64,000 nt of DNA from Porifericola rhodea (GCF_030506305.1 NZ_CP119421.1:2085501-2149500); one strand, 5' to 3'; positions 8,641 through 17,710 are shown, counted from the first letter of the stretch. Translations and numbers: made by a program. The notes: generated from the letters alone by a model not told the origin.

Positions 8641-9225
8641 ATGTCAACTTTCTCGCTTTATTTCCACCTTGGTCTTACGCACATTTTAGATATAAATGGT
8701 TACGATCACATACTGTTTGTAATAGCTCTTTGTGCGATCTACCTGCTTAACGACTGGAAGAAAGTCCTAATAATGGTGACCGCATTTACACTAGGCCACT
8801 CTATTACGCTGGCAATGGCTACCCTGGATCTTATTAGCGTAAATGCCTCGTTAATTGAGTTTTTGATTCCCGTTACCATCTTTATTACAGCTCTAAGCAA
8901 TATATTTAAAAAACAGCCCGGACTTACACCACAACGTAGCCGAATAAATTATGCCTTTGCTCTTTTCTTTGGTCTTATCCACGGAATGGGCTTTTCTAAT
9001 TATCTGCGTAGCCTGCTGGGAAAGGATGAAACCATAGTGATGCAACTATTGGCTTTCAACATAGGTTTGGAAATTGGGCAGATTGTTATCGTGCTTATCT
9101 TTTTGGTGCTGTCATTTGTCTTTGTCAATATTATACAGGTGGCGCGCCGCGACTGGCGTTTGGTCATTTCCTCGGCAATTGCAGGAATCTCCCTTATCTT
9201 GATGATGGAAACCAAATTTTGGTAG
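8641..9225 (+). CDS. HupE/UreJ family membrane protein
   Basis: Encodes 194 residues with about six membrane segments. The family pattern is visible: FHLGLTHILDINGYDHILFV near residues 8-27, TAFTLGHSITLA around 48-59, and FGLIHGMGFSNYL around 110-122. His residues in these helices (H9, H14, H23, H54, H114) fit a metal site. HupE/UreJ relatives are nickel or cobalt permease-like, but the substrate cannot be read from sequence and no urease or hydrogenase genes are nearby. The gene for an M1 peptidase follows 77 bp downstream on the same strand. Confidence 0.85.
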   Translation: MSTFSLYFHLGLTHILDINGYDHILFVIALCAIYLLNDWKKVLIMVTAFTLGHSITLAMATLDLISVNASLIEFLIPVTIFITALSNIFKKQPGLTPQRSRINYAFALFFGLIHGMGFSNYLRSLLGKDETIVMQLLAFNIGLEIGQIVIVLIFLVLSFVFVNIIQVARRDWRLVISSAIAGISLILMMETKFW

Positions 9226-9302
9226 GCTTTTAACCTAATCAATAGAATTTTATTTTGATATTTGTGTCGTAAAAAGTATTGTTGGATTATATAACTAGTT
9301 TT

Positions 9303-11639
9303 ATGAGATATTTACTAATCAGCCTAATGCTGGTGTATGGTTTTATACTGCCTGCTACTGCGCAGAAAAACCAACACACCAATAAGTTTGAGCAACTGGG
9401 ACCGGCAGAGCTGCCTACTCCTAATGTATACCGCGCTGGCTCAGGAGCTCCCGGTCATAAGTACTGGCAGCAACGTGCCGACTACAAGATAGAGTGCGAG
9501 ATCAACGACGAAATACAGCGCCTTACCGGCTCAGAAACAATTACCTACTACAATAATTCTCCCGATCCTCTGGACTATCTGTGGGTACAGCTGGATCAGA
9601 ACATGCGTGCTAAAGACTCTGATACTTATAAAACACAGACAAATAGCATCGCCGACCGTATGAATGTAAACAATCTGGAGAGCATAGTAGGTTATGATTT
9701 TGACGGAGGGCATAAAATTCAGTCAGTGAAGGATGCGGCAGGTAACGATATCCCTTACACGGTTAACCGCACCATGATGCGGGTAGACATTCCAGAGACG
9801 TTAATGCCTGGTGAGAAAGTAACTTTCTCTATAGACTGGTATTACAACATCAATGATCGTGACCTTATGGGAGGCCGCGGAGGTTATGAATTTTTTCCTG
9901 AAGATGGTAACTACCTTTACACCATCACACAGTGGTTCCCTCGTATGGCGGTGTATGACGACCACAATGGCTGGCAGCATAAGCAGTTCCTGGGTCGTGG
10001 CGAATTCGCCCTTACTTTTGGTGACTATGAGGTAGCTATTACCGTACCTGCCGACCATATTGTAGCATCTACCGGTACACTGCAAAACCCCGAAGAAGTA
10101 TTAAGTGAGGAGCAACGTGAACTGCTGGAAAAATCTAAAACTGCGGATAAGCCTGTAATTATTGTAAGCCAGAAAGAAGCGGAAAAGAAAGAGAAGTCTA
10201 AAGCCAAAGACAAAAAAACCTGGATTTACAAAGCCGAAAATGTAAGAGATTTTGCCTTTGGTAGCTCTCGTAAGTACATCTGGGATGCAATGGGCGTAGA
10301 TATAGACGGGCGTACAGTAATGGCTATGTCGTATTACCCTAAAGAAGCTAATCCTCTTTATGAGCAGTACTCTACCGAAGTGGTAGCACATACGCTCAAA
10401 ACTTACTCTAAATATACCATACCTTACCCTTACCCTAAGGCCATTTCTGTGGAAGCTTCTAATGGTATGGAATACCCCATGATCTGCTTTAACTACGGAA
10501 GGCCTAATCCCGACGGCACATACTCTGAGCGCATTAAGTACGGTATGATAGGCGTAATCATACACGAAGTAGGACATAACTTCTTCCCCATGATTGTAAA
10601 CTCAGATGAACGACAGTGGACTTGGATGGACGAGGGGCTAAATACCTTTGTACAATATCTGACTGAGCAGGAGTGGGATCGCAACTACCCTTCTCGTCGT
10701 GGGCCAGCCTTCAAGATAGTGCCTTACATGAGTGGCGATAAATCTCAGATTAGCCCCATCATGACTAACTCTGAGCAGGTGCAACAGTTTGGCTGGAATG
10801 CTTATGCTAAGCCAGCTACCGCGCTCAATATTCTTCGCGAAACCGTAATGGGGCGCGAGCTGTTTGACCATGCTTTTAAAACCTACTCTACCCGTTGGGC
10901 ATTTAAGCATCCTGAGCCTGCCGACTTCTTCCGTTCTATGGAAGATGCCTCAGGAACTGATCTGGACTGGTTCTGGAGAGGCTGGTTCTATACTAATGAT
11001 CATGTAGATATAGGTATACAAAACGTAAAGCATTACCAAATTAATACGAAAGACCCACGTGTAGAAAACCCTATCGCTCGTGAGAAATATGAGGAACAGG
11101 AAAAACACGTCAGCCAGATGTATAACAAAGAAGATATAGAAACTACCGCAATAGAGGCTGACCCAGGTTTGCGCGATTTCTACAACTCTTATGATCCTTT
11201 TGAAGTAACAAAAGAAGATATTAATGCTTACAATGAGTTTGTAGCCAGCCTAGATGATAAGGAGCGTGAGCTACTTAAGTCAGGAAAGAACTTCTATGAA
11301 GTAACTTTTAACAATATTGGCGGTATAGTAATGCCTATTATATTAGAGTGGACTTTTGAAGACGGTTCTACAGAAATACAAAAGATACCTGCAGAAATCT
11401 GGCGTTATAATGCAGAAGTGGTGACTAAAGTATTTGCCAAAGACAAAAAAGTAGAGCAGTTGCGCCTGGACCCTTATCGTGAGACTGCGGATACTGATGA
11501 GTCTAACAACTATTTCCCTCAGCGTGCGGTACCCACTCGTTTTGAAATTTATAAAAACAAGATGAATGCCAGAGGTACATCAGGACCAAACCCTATGCAG
11601 AAAAAAAAGAAAAGCAATACTACAATAGGAAGTAACTAA
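9303..11639 (+). CDS. Exported M1 family zinc metallopeptidase
   Basis: The ATG at 9303 gives 778 residues with a clear signal peptide (MRYLLISLMLVYGFILPATAQ); the frame upstream to 9279 starts at TTG and lacks support. Zinc site: HEVGH at 421-425 and the third ligand E444 in WTWMDEGLN, the HExxH-18-E spacing of gluzincins. The aminopeptidase exopeptidase motif region precedes it as VEASNGMEYPM. A charged insertion of about 45 residues rich in Lys and Glu lies near residues 265-310, and the protein ends in a Lys/Ser-rich tail. It probably digests peptides in the periplasm or at the surface. A terminator follows. Confidence 0.93.
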   Translation: MRYLLISLMLVYGFILPATAQKNQHTNKFEQLGPAELPTPNVYRAGSGAPGHKYWQQRADYKIECEINDEIQRLTGSETITYYNNSPDPLDYLWVQLDQNMRAKDSDTYKTQTNSIADRMNVNNLESIVGYDFDGGHKIQSVKDAAGNDIPYTVNRTMMRVDIPETLMPGEKVTFSIDWYYNINDRDLMGGRGGYEFFPEDGNYLYTITQWFPRMAVYDDHNGWQHKQFLGRGEFALTFGDYEVAITVPADHIVASTGTLQNPEEVLSEEQRELLEKSKTADKPVIIVSQKEAEKKEKSKAKDKKTWIYKAENVRDFAFGSSRKYIWDAMGVDIDGRTVMAMSYYPKEANPLYEQYSTEVVAHTLKTYSKYTIPYPYPKAISVEASNGMEYPMICFNYGRPNPDGTYSERIKYGMIGVIIHEVGHNFFPMIVNSDERQWTWMDEGLNTFVQYLTEQEWDRNYPSRRGPAFKIVPYMSGDKSQISPIMTNSEQVQQFGWNAYAKPATALNILRETVMGRELFDHAFKTYSTRWAFKHPEPADFFRSMEDASGTDLDWFWRGWFYTNDHVDIGIQNVKHYQINTKDPRVENPIAREKYEEQEKHVSQMYNKEDIETTAIEADPGLRDFYNSYDPFEVTKEDINAYNEFVASLDDKERELLKSGKNFYEVTFNNIGGIVMPIILEWTFEDGSTEIQKIPAEIWRYNAEVVTKVFAKDKKVEQLRLDPYRETADTDESNNYFPQRAVPTRFEIYKNKMNARGTSGPNPMQKKKKSNTTIGSN

Positions 11640-11670
11640 AGCTACCAGGCTTAATTATGATAAAACGATA

Positions 11671-11698
11671 AAAGCGGTCTTTCATGGCCGCTTTTTTT
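11671..11698 (+). terminator. Terminator after the M1 peptidase gene
   Basis: AAAGCGG pairs with CCGCTTT across a 10-nt loop and is followed by seven T. The A-rich 5' side may also help end the convergent gene at 11764-12141. Confidence 0.85.
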
Positions 11699-11763
11699 GT
11701 ATACAGTAAAATATAGTCAACCATGGGTAGTATTAGTGTTACAATAGAAAAAGCGAGTAATGT

Positions 11764-12141
11764 TTATGCAGCCTGTTCAGCGTAATACTGATACACCTTA
11801 TCCTCGGTGCTTACCGTTTTAATGCTAAAAGAGGTAAACATGCTCATAATTTTTGCGCCTGCCATAATTAGTTTAGAAGTAGTGACTACCCATATATTTT
11901 CAATCTGACCACTAAGCTCTACTATAGTTTTTTGCCATGATGTCCTGGCCAGAGGCTCATAATCTGTCATTTCTAACGCATGGAAAATGAGCGTAAACTT
12001 TTCGTTTTTCTTTTCCTCAAATAGTTTTTTCCATTCCGTAATCGCTTTAGTAGCCTCCTTGGCCGTCAAAATACCCTGAAATGTAAAAATAAGGTAGTAC
12101 CTCTCATGGTGCTTTATAGAGACTAAACATGTATTCTTCAT
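11764..12141 (-). CDS. STAS/SpoIIAA-like small protein
   Basis: Encodes 125 residues. The alternating pattern (YYLIFTFQGILTAKEATKAI, then KFTLIFHALEMTDYEPLA, then NIWVVTTSKLIMAGAKIMSM) resembles the SpoIIAA-like/STAS alpha-beta fold, with a conserved-looking phi-G-phi-L-T start. No signal peptide. The role is unknown; it may bind a lipid or nucleotide or act as a regulator. It is transcribed alone, converging on the M1 peptidase gene. The fold assignment is by pattern and moderately sure. Confidence 0.65.
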   Translation of the reverse strand: MKNTCLVSIKHHERYYLIFTFQGILTAKEATKAITEWKKLFEEKKNEKFTLIFHALEMTDYEPLARTSWQKTIVELSGQIENIWVVTTSKLIMAGAKIMSMFTSFSIKTVSTEDKVYQYYAEQAA

Positions 12142-12457
12142 AGTAATTGTATTAAATTGTTAAAATATATTACTATTATAATATTTAATCTGATAATAAT
12201 AAAATTTTTAGTTACTTTTTCTTAAAGAATATGCTTAATGGGTATGTGTAATATGAGTATATTTAGCCATAAAAGTATGTGGCTAGTTCGCAGAAGAAAA
12301 GTATCAGATGCCCATACATACAGAGAGTTCTTTCTAAAAAGCTAAAACATTTTGAGCTGAAGCTGTGCCCGCATAAAAAATCTTTTTCACCTCAGACCAA
12401 TCCGCCTGGGGGCTGTGCTTCGTAAGTAGAATACTTTTTAATTAACAAGCACATATT
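12142..12457. other. Divergent intergenic region upstream of the ferritin-like genes
   Basis: About 315 bp, AT-rich. I see a TATATTTA near 12258, which is one base from a -7 box, but no gene, hairpin terminator or repeat that I can support. Confidence 0.4.
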
Positions 12458-13201
12458 ATGAAAAAGAAAAGGATTAAAATATCACTTTCTACGCCTGCTG
12501 GTGAAGGCGCAACCAACCGAAGACAATTTATTAAAATGGGTGGAGCCTCCCTGGCTATTGGTGGCCTTCTGCTAACAGGCTGCGAGGATGATGACGATAT
12601 GATGCCCAACCAGCCCGATGACGATAGCGAAGTATTTGATCTGGGTAGTGGTGATGTAGGTGTGCTCAACTATGCCTATGCTCTGGAGCAACTAGAGGCT
12701 GACTTTTATACTCGTGTAACTAATAATTTTTATGTTGGTATTACTGCCGAAGAAGAGCAGGTACTTACAGACCTTTATCACCACGAAGTGATCCATCGCG
12801 AATTTTTTAGAACTGCTATTACCGCTGCAGTAAGTGACGCCTCGGAGGTGCTTCCTGATCTGGAATTTGACTACGGAAACCTTGACTTTAGCAACCGAGA
12901 TGCCGTACTGGCTACTGCCAAAGCATTAGAAGATACCGGAGTAGCAGCTTATAATGGAGCAGGCAAGCTAATTACCACTCCTGACTACCTATTAATAGCA
13001 GGTAAAATAGTCTCTGTAGAGGCACGCCATGCTGCGGCCATTCGTAGTCTGATCAACCCGGACTCTGCCGACTTTGCCGGAGATGATGTGGTAGATCCTG
13101 CCACTGGCCTTGATGTGGCTAAAGCCCCTTCAGAAGTGCTCCCCATTGCTGGACAATTTATCACTACAGAATTTACTGCTAACAACTTACCCTCCTCATA
13201 A
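12458..13201 (+). CDS. Tat-exported ferritin-like lipoprotein
   Basis: Encodes 247 residues. The N-terminus has a twin-arginine motif NRRQFIK (R21, R22), a hydrophobic stretch and a lipobox LLTGC with C42, followed by an acidic spacer, so it should be a Tat-exported lipoprotein. The mature part is a four-helix Ferritin_2 domain with acid and His motifs in each helix: LEQLEADFY, HHEVIHREFF, KALEDTGVAAY and SVEARHAAAI. These can hold a di-metal centre. Tat export suits a protein folded with cofactor in the cytoplasm. It forms an operon with the related gene 21 bp downstream and probably with tatA. Confidence 0.85.
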   Translation: MKKKRIKISLSTPAGEGATNRRQFIKMGGASLAIGGLLLTGCEDDDDMMPNQPDDDSEVFDLGSGDVGVLNYAYALEQLEADFYTRVTNNFYVGITAEEEQVLTDLYHHEVIHREFFRTAITAAVSDASEVLPDLEFDYGNLDFSNRDAVLATAKALEDTGVAAYNGAGKLITTPDYLLIAGKIVSVEARHAAAIRSLINPDSADFAGDDVVDPATGLDVAKAPSEVLPIAGQFITTEFTANNLPSS

Positions 13202-13222
13202 GACTCAAAAACGTATTAGATT

Positions 13223-14047
13223 ATGAATATCATAAATTTTTTAGACCATTTTACAAGCGAAGAACTATCTGCAAAAAAGGAAGTGCAGCGTGCTGTATCT
13301 CGTCGCCAGGCATTTACCCAAATGGGTAGCCTGAGCAAAAAGTTAGCAATGGCCGCCGCTCCTCTGGGAGCAGTTATGCTGTCTTCTAAAAAAGCAGTCG
13401 CGCAAAGTACTAATAGTTCTGTGCAGGCTTTACAGCTAGCACTTACCCTGGAGTACCTGGAAGATGAATTTTACCGCAAAGCACTAGAGTCTGGAGTAGT
13501 TCCGGCAGGTACCAGAGCAGAAAAAGTGTACATGCAAATCTCTAAGCATGAGGCGGCCCATGTAGAGTTTTTAAAAGCAGGGCTAGGAGATAATGTAGTA
13601 GATAAGCCTGCTTTTGACTTTACGGCGGGTGGCGTATTTGACCCTTTTAACGAAGGAGGCATAGGCCAGCCTACGGCTTACGCCCAGCTACTCGCTTTAG
13701 CGCAGGCCTTTGAAGATACAGGAGTACGCGCCTACAAAGGGCAGGCTGCTAAGCTTATGGATACTCCGGAATTACTTACCGCAGCTTTGCAGATACATTC
13801 AGTAGAGGCAAGACATGCTTCAGAGATTCGTCGTTTAAGAGGGCTCAAAGGGTGGATTGTACAAAACAATCGTGGAGAGGGAATGCCCGAAGCTACACAG
13901 GCTGTGTACAATGGCGAAGAAGTAGTAAGCCAGGTTGGTTATGATACGGCTCAGGAGTTTGGTGCCGATGCGGGTACTGAGGCTTACGACGAGCCACTCT
14001 CCGGCGAGGATGCAACGGCCATTGCCAGCCTGTTTATTGTGAGCTAA
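13223..14047 (+). CDS. Tat-exported ferritin-like protein (desiccation-related PCC13-62 type)
   Basis: Encodes 274 residues. SRRQAFTQMG (R27, R28) followed by a hydrophobic stretch and an AVAQ cleavage site near residue 60 indicate a Tat signal. The ferritin-like helices repeat the motifs of the preceding gene: LEYLEDEFY, HEAAHVEFL, AFEDTGVRAY and SVEARHASEI. Family members include the plant desiccation-related PCC13-62 proteins. Together the two genes look like a duplicated pair, one kept as a lipoprotein and one cleaved. The 21-bp gap shows an operon. Iron or peroxide handling in the envelope is a reasonable guess, not shown. Confidence 0.83.
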   Translation: MNIINFLDHFTSEELSAKKEVQRAVSRRQAFTQMGSLSKKLAMAAAPLGAVMLSSKKAVAQSTNSSVQALQLALTLEYLEDEFYRKALESGVVPAGTRAEKVYMQISKHEAAHVEFLKAGLGDNVVDKPAFDFTAGGVFDPFNEGGIGQPTAYAQLLALAQAFEDTGVRAYKGQAAKLMDTPELLTAALQIHSVEARHASEIRRLRGLKGWIVQNNRGEGMPEATQAVYNGEEVVSQVGYDTAQEFGADAGTEAYDEPLSGEDATAIASLFIVS

Positions 14048-14150
14048 TACTGGCAATTTAGTTATTCTTTCAAGCAGGGCTTTATTGAAGCCGGAGAATG
14101 AGTACAACAAGAGTACAGCTCTATTTTTTTGAACATTAAAACAGTAAGAT

Positions 14151-14336
14151 ATGGATACTATACTATTATTTGTAGGAGGACTGGGAGGATGGGAGATCTT
14201 TCTGATTCTGGCTATAATCATGGTGTTTTTTGGTGCCAAGAAAATCCCTCAGATTGCCAAAGGCATGGGGCAGGGCATCAGAGAATATAAATCGGCCATT
14301 AGTGGCCTGGACGAAAAAGAAACCAAGGACTCATGA
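14151..14336 (+). CDS. tatA: Sec-independent translocase subunit TatA/TatE
   Basis: Encodes 61 residues, normal for TatA. A single membrane helix (about 12-27) carries an acidic residue at its start (E15), then the hinge FGAKKIP (27-33) and an amphipathic helix (34-50) with the family pattern IPQIAKGMGQGIREYK, and a charged tail. TatA oligomers form the passage for folded proteins with twin-arginine signals. It lies 103 bp after two genes whose products have such signals and is followed by a terminator, so it is probably the last gene of that operon. No tatC is in the window. Confidence 0.93.
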   Translation: MDTILLFVGGLGGWEIFLILAIIMVFFGAKKIPQIAKGMGQGIREYKSAISGLDEKETKDS

Positions 14337-14384
14337 TGTATGCTAGTGGGGAGGTTGAGGTATGCCAGTAGGGGCATATAGTTT

Positions 14385-14420
14385 AAAAAAAGTGCTTCTG
14401 TAATGGGAGCACTTTTTTTT
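14385..14420 (+). terminator. Terminator of the ferritin-like/tatA operon
   Basis: AAAAAAGTGCT with AGCACTTTTTT form a 12-bp stem including the A/T part, with an 11-nt loop and an eight-T tract. Confidence 0.88.
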
Positions 14421-14440
14421 TATCAGCCAATATTACAAGC

Positions 14441-14473
14441 AAAAAAAAACGTGCACCGACCCCGGCACACGTT
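14441..14473 (-). terminator. Terminator of the decayed minus-strand gene
   Basis: Read on the minus strand, AACGTG pairs with CACGTT around an inner CCG/CGG stem separated by a CA/CA internal loop, followed by a run of nine T. It lies 56 bp beyond the original stop of the pseudogene at 14529, so the old transcription unit is still complete. Confidence 0.75.
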
Positions 14474-14528
14474 CTTTGTTAACTCAAACTAAATATACCT
14501 ATGCTAATCTATTGCGAAAATCTATTGA

Positions 14529-15154
14529 CTATGAAGGTACTACTATACCCAATGCTTCCAACTGCTGTATATCTTCACTGAAAGCAAAGCGTGCAGCCTT
14601 CATAAATTTGCTCATCCACTATTGTAAGGCTTTACGTTCCGCATCGCGGCGAACTTTAGCCATTTGTTTAGCACTCTTGCAGAGGTTTTGCTCTATACGC
14701 GCTTCGGTTATCGCTTCTACCTGCAAAAGCTCTTCCGACTAATACCCCTTTGCTCCAACTGCTCTGCTACCAAACCGGCATGCATGTAAAAAGCTTTAGC
14801 CTGCACTAACCACTCTGCAAGGTTTTTCTTCCGCGTACCTCCCAGCTTCATCTCGTTCCAGGCAAAGCTATTCGGGCTTACTAACATGCGTGCTACCTTC
14901 AGGTAGATCATATACTGCTTATACGCTCGCTGGTAAGCTTCTCTAAGCCTTTGTGTACTTTCCTTTTGGTTATTCTCTTTCTGTTCACGGTTTTGGTGCA
15001 GACTTATCGTAAGCTTCAGCAAATTGTTTCCGTACAGAATTGCTTTATGATCATAGCCTAGCGGAGTCATTGCTTTAATGATCACAGGATTATCCAAAGC
15101 TCCACTTAGTACCAACTCATAGCTATCCAACTCAGTGTTAATCCTTTTTGTCAT
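14529..15154 (-). pseudogene. Decayed helical protein gene: one frameshift and one in-frame stop
   Basis: The frame from ATG 15154 is intact to near 14740 and then stops early at 14717. Skipping into the frame expected after a single-base deletion restores sense: SEELLQVEAITEARI, an in-frame TAG at 14619-14621, then WMSKFMKAARFAFSEDIQQL ending with EALGIVVPS at 14531. That ending matches what I recall for an all-helical Bacteroidota family of about 210 residues whose C-termini read EWMSDF...LEALGIVV. Two independent lesions argue for real decay rather than a read error. The promoter box and terminator remain. Family function unknown. Confidence 0.8.
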
Positions 15155-15178
15155 TTCTAATTGTTTAAATGAACAACA

Positions 15179-15186
15179 CAAAAATA
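15179..15186 (-). promoter_or_regulatory. -7 box of the decayed gene
   Basis: The minus strand reads TATTTTTG, an exact TAnnTTTG match, with its G 25 bp before ATG 15154. It overlaps a 17-bp dyad (15181-15197: AAAATACT, G, AGTATTTT) that could be an operator. Confidence 0.5.
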
Positions 15187-15197
15187 CTGAGTATTTT

Positions 15198-15745
15198 AGC
15201 TATATGCATAATCGCAAAATAGTTAATAATACACAAGTGATATTCTGGTAAAATTGTGAGATTGATAATCCACTAAAATCAATTCATTTGTCTTGCTCTA
15301 TTAGTAAGGAGTACTGATTGTTAGTGCATTTACCTGGATTTGTCGCATTTCAGTACTGTTTTGCACGGGGGATGTATGAACGATGTAATAAGCACTATTG
15401 CAATTTTCTTCGGTATGTAAGGGCGAAGTAATAAACAGGCCTCCTTAACAATTAGGGTAGCCTTCCTCATAATCTGTAAACAGTGATATGGAACAAATCC
15501 GGACAAGTGAAGAGTATGGTGGCCTTTACTGGCAATACTTTTTAGTTTCTAAAACACAAATTCTGCCCCGATAATGTGCTGCATATAACTGTACTCCTGT
15601 ATATAGCCCTAATAAACTTATAGATGATGTTGATCTGTAAACAACAGGGTGTACTCAAAAAGTAAGTAAGGAAATACTCTAATGCGAAGATTACGTATCT
15701 TAATGCTAATCATATGTCGGATTGATCACTAATATGTGCCGAACC
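15198..15745. other. Long intergenic region without recognisable gene
   Basis: About 550 bp between the decayed gene and a small membrane-protein gene. All frames are broken by stops, no tRNA-like fold or insertion-sequence end is visible, and no strong terminator hairpin is present. It may be remnant DNA beside the pseudogene. Confidence 0.5.
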
Positions 15746-16096
15746 ATGAGTAAAACAAACAGAAAAGGTGTGATAGGAGCTATCCTGTTTATTACTATAA
15801 GTAATTTACTCTCGCCTGCTATCAATCTGTTTACAGAGGGGCTGTTTCAGTTTTATCATTATCAGTCTGTCAATGCTGAGTTTGAGTTTGTAGCTATCCC
15901 GGCTAAAGGAAGAGATACCAAGGTAATGGAAGCCCAGTTTGCCGACTTCTTATCCTACCATAGTACTATAGAGGATAAACAACTCTATCGTACATTCAGA
16001 AAAGATTTCTGGAAGTTCTGGAACTGGTATGCCTATTTGTTCCGCGATGTTTACCAATACCCATATATAGAAAGAACCTGGCCTCTCAATGAATAG
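15746..16096 (+). CDS. Small membrane-anchored hypothetical protein
   Basis: The ATG at 15746 gives 116 residues; ATG 15734 is an alternative. A short basic start (MSKTNRKG) precedes a hydrophobic segment (VIGAILFITISNLLSPAI), then a soluble, aromatic-rich part with many Trp, Tyr and Phe (FWKFWNWYAYLFRDVYQY). No family is recognised. The codon pattern looks coding but there is no operon partner, and long gene-free stretches lie on both sides, so it may be strain-specific. Confidence 0.5.
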   Translation: MSKTNRKGVIGAILFITISNLLSPAINLFTEGLFQFYHYQSVNAEFEFVAIPAKGRDTKVMEAQFADFLSYHSTIEDKQLYRTFRKDFWKFWNWYAYLFRDVYQYPYIERTWPLNE

Positions 16097-16516
16097 AACG
16101 ATCAGCATACCATTAGGTGTGCTGACCAGTCTAATAGCTACCAGACCTTGGCCCTGCTAAATGCTATCTAAAGCTAAAAACACAAGTTATAGAAGTACAA
16201 TTGAGATTGGTCTGTACTGCTAAAGCCATTACTGTACATGCAAACTAAAATGAAAAAGTATTTATCACTAATGAGTAGAGCCAAACGATCATTACAAATT
16301 TTATCTACATTGTAATAATTAAAAATAAGCGCAGCCTGCTTATGCTAAGTTCCCCCCTCACAAAGAAATTTCTCAGCCATAAACTCTTGAGGCTACTGTA
16401 CCAAGAATTTGTTTATTGTAAAACATATGGCTCGTTCAATATAACTTTTATCCATTTCCCTCCTCTTCAGTAAAAAGAATCGCATCTTTGAGCAACTGTC
16501 AGTAAAACCTTAAACG
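16097..16516. other. Intergenic region without recognisable gene
   Basis: About 420 bp, AT-rich, with stops in every frame. I see no repeat, hairpin terminator or RNA gene I can support. Confidence 0.5.
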
Positions 16517-16996
16517 ATGCATCTTTATATAGAGAAAATACCGGGAATCTTATTAGTAGGCCATTGTATGCAGACGTCACATCAAGAGGAGCAGACTACT
16601 ACGCTCTGGCAGGGCTTTATGCCTCGCAGAAAAGAAATTAGTGAGCTGAGTAGCTCTGATTTATATTCGGTGGAGGAGTACGATGAGGATTTCTTTCTTA
16701 ACTATGCTCCGGATCGCAAATTTAATAAATGGGCAGCCTGCCCGGTTAAACGCATAGTGGCACTACCCCAGGGCATGGTTTCAATTACTATTCCTGCTGG
16801 CTTATACGCCAGAGTGCATTATCAGGGTAAAGGAAGTGAAGCAGCTTCGGTTTACCAGTCTTTCTTCCAGACTTGGCTTCCTGCTTCAGGCTATATGCTG
16901 GATAACCGGCCTCACTTTGCCCGTATGGGAGAGAAGTACAAAAACGAAGATCTGACGTCTGAAGAAGATCTGTTTTTTCCTATCCGCAAAACCTAG
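16517..16996 (+). CDS. GyrI-like effector-binding domain protein
   Basis: Encodes 159 residues forming a single GyrI-like small-molecule-binding domain (the effector domain of Rob/BmrR and of SbmC/GyrI): EKIPGILLVGHCMQTS at the start, FMPRRKEIS in the middle, IPAGLYARVHYQGKG near 91-105, then FFQTWLPASGYMLDNRPHFA. There is no DNA-binding domain, so it is a free-standing member that may sequester small molecules or modulate a partner. It stands alone. The assignment is good; the ligand is unknown. Confidence 0.8.
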   Translation: MHLYIEKIPGILLVGHCMQTSHQEEQTTTLWQGFMPRRKEISELSSSDLYSVEEYDEDFFLNYAPDRKFNKWAACPVKRIVALPQGMVSITIPAGLYARVHYQGKGSEAASVYQSFFQTWLPASGYMLDNRPHFARMGEKYKNEDLTSEEDLFFPIRKT

Positions 16997-17152
16997 AGGC
17001 AAGTCACCTTATAAGCTGGGTAATAAAGTAGGCAAAACAGACATAAGAAAATATCGCTTAACTTTTCTGAAAGCTACTGACATAGGGTTGTCACCTGCCC
17101 CCTTTTACTTTGGGGTATCAATACATTTTTTAACACCCTAAATATTTTCATC

Positions 17153-17662
17153 ATGGAAAACAGTAGTACACAAGAAGCAGCAGTAGCCCCTCAATTCATC
17201 AGCCCGCAACAGCTATTACAACACTGGCAGGGCCATCGTCGCCTTACCCGCCGTACGATAGAGGCTTTTCCAGAAGAAGCTTTTTTTACGCATACCATAG
17301 GCGGTATGCGCCCGTTTGCAGCCATAGTTATGGAACTGATTGGTATGGCAACCCCAGGTATGAGAGGTCTGGTAACAGGCAAATGGCAAAAGGCAGAAGA
17401 TGTGTTTAAAGAGCAGCTTATGCCCAAAACCAAAGCAGAAGTATTGGCAATGTGGGATGAAGCTACTGAAGAGATAGACCGCCTGTGGGCACAGCTAAAG
17501 CCTAGCCGTTTTCAGGAAATAGACGAAGCTTTTGGCGAATATAAAGACCATAACTATGCTACTTTGCTGTACTTTATAGATAATGAAGTACACCACAGAG
17601 GGCAGGGCTTTGTGTATTTGCGTTCGTTGGAGATTGCCCCTCCAAATTTTTGGGAAAGGTAA
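17153..17662 (+). CDS. DinB family protein
   Basis: Encodes 169 residues with the DinB/YfiT four-helix bundle pattern: HWQGHRRLTRRTIEAFPEEA near the start, PFAAIVMELIGM in helix 2, and EVHHRGQGFVYLR near 146-158, where the His pair gives ligands for the usual metal site. Members include mycothiol- and bacillithiol-dependent transferases, but many have no known substrate. It converges on the M42 peptidase gene with a shared terminator between. Confidence 0.85.
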   Translation: MENSSTQEAAVAPQFISPQQLLQHWQGHRRLTRRTIEAFPEEAFFTHTIGGMRPFAAIVMELIGMATPGMRGLVTGKWQKAEDVFKEQLMPKTKAEVLAMWDEATEEIDRLWAQLKPSRFQEIDEAFGEYKDHNYATLLYFIDNEVHHRGQGFVYLRSLEIAPPNFWER

Positions 17663-17710
17663 GTTTTGCCTGAAGTTCACCGGGCCAGTAAGAAGACTTC
17701 AGTAACAAAA

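Noticed and set aside
10101-10577. Minus-strand open frame of 158 codons inside the M1 peptidase gene
   Set aside because: It is antisense to a well-supported metallopeptidase, including part of its catalytic region; its aromatic/Arg-rich product is typical of a shadow frame.
14476-14742. Plus-strand open frame of 88 codons
   Set aside because: It is antisense to the decayed minus-strand gene, whose restored frame fits a protein family; the plus frame has no recognisable features.
14400-17100. Possible mobile element across the gene-poor stretch
   Set aside because: I found no transposase or integrase frame, no terminal inverted repeats and no tRNA-edge duplication; a pseudogene and orphan genes alone do not show one.
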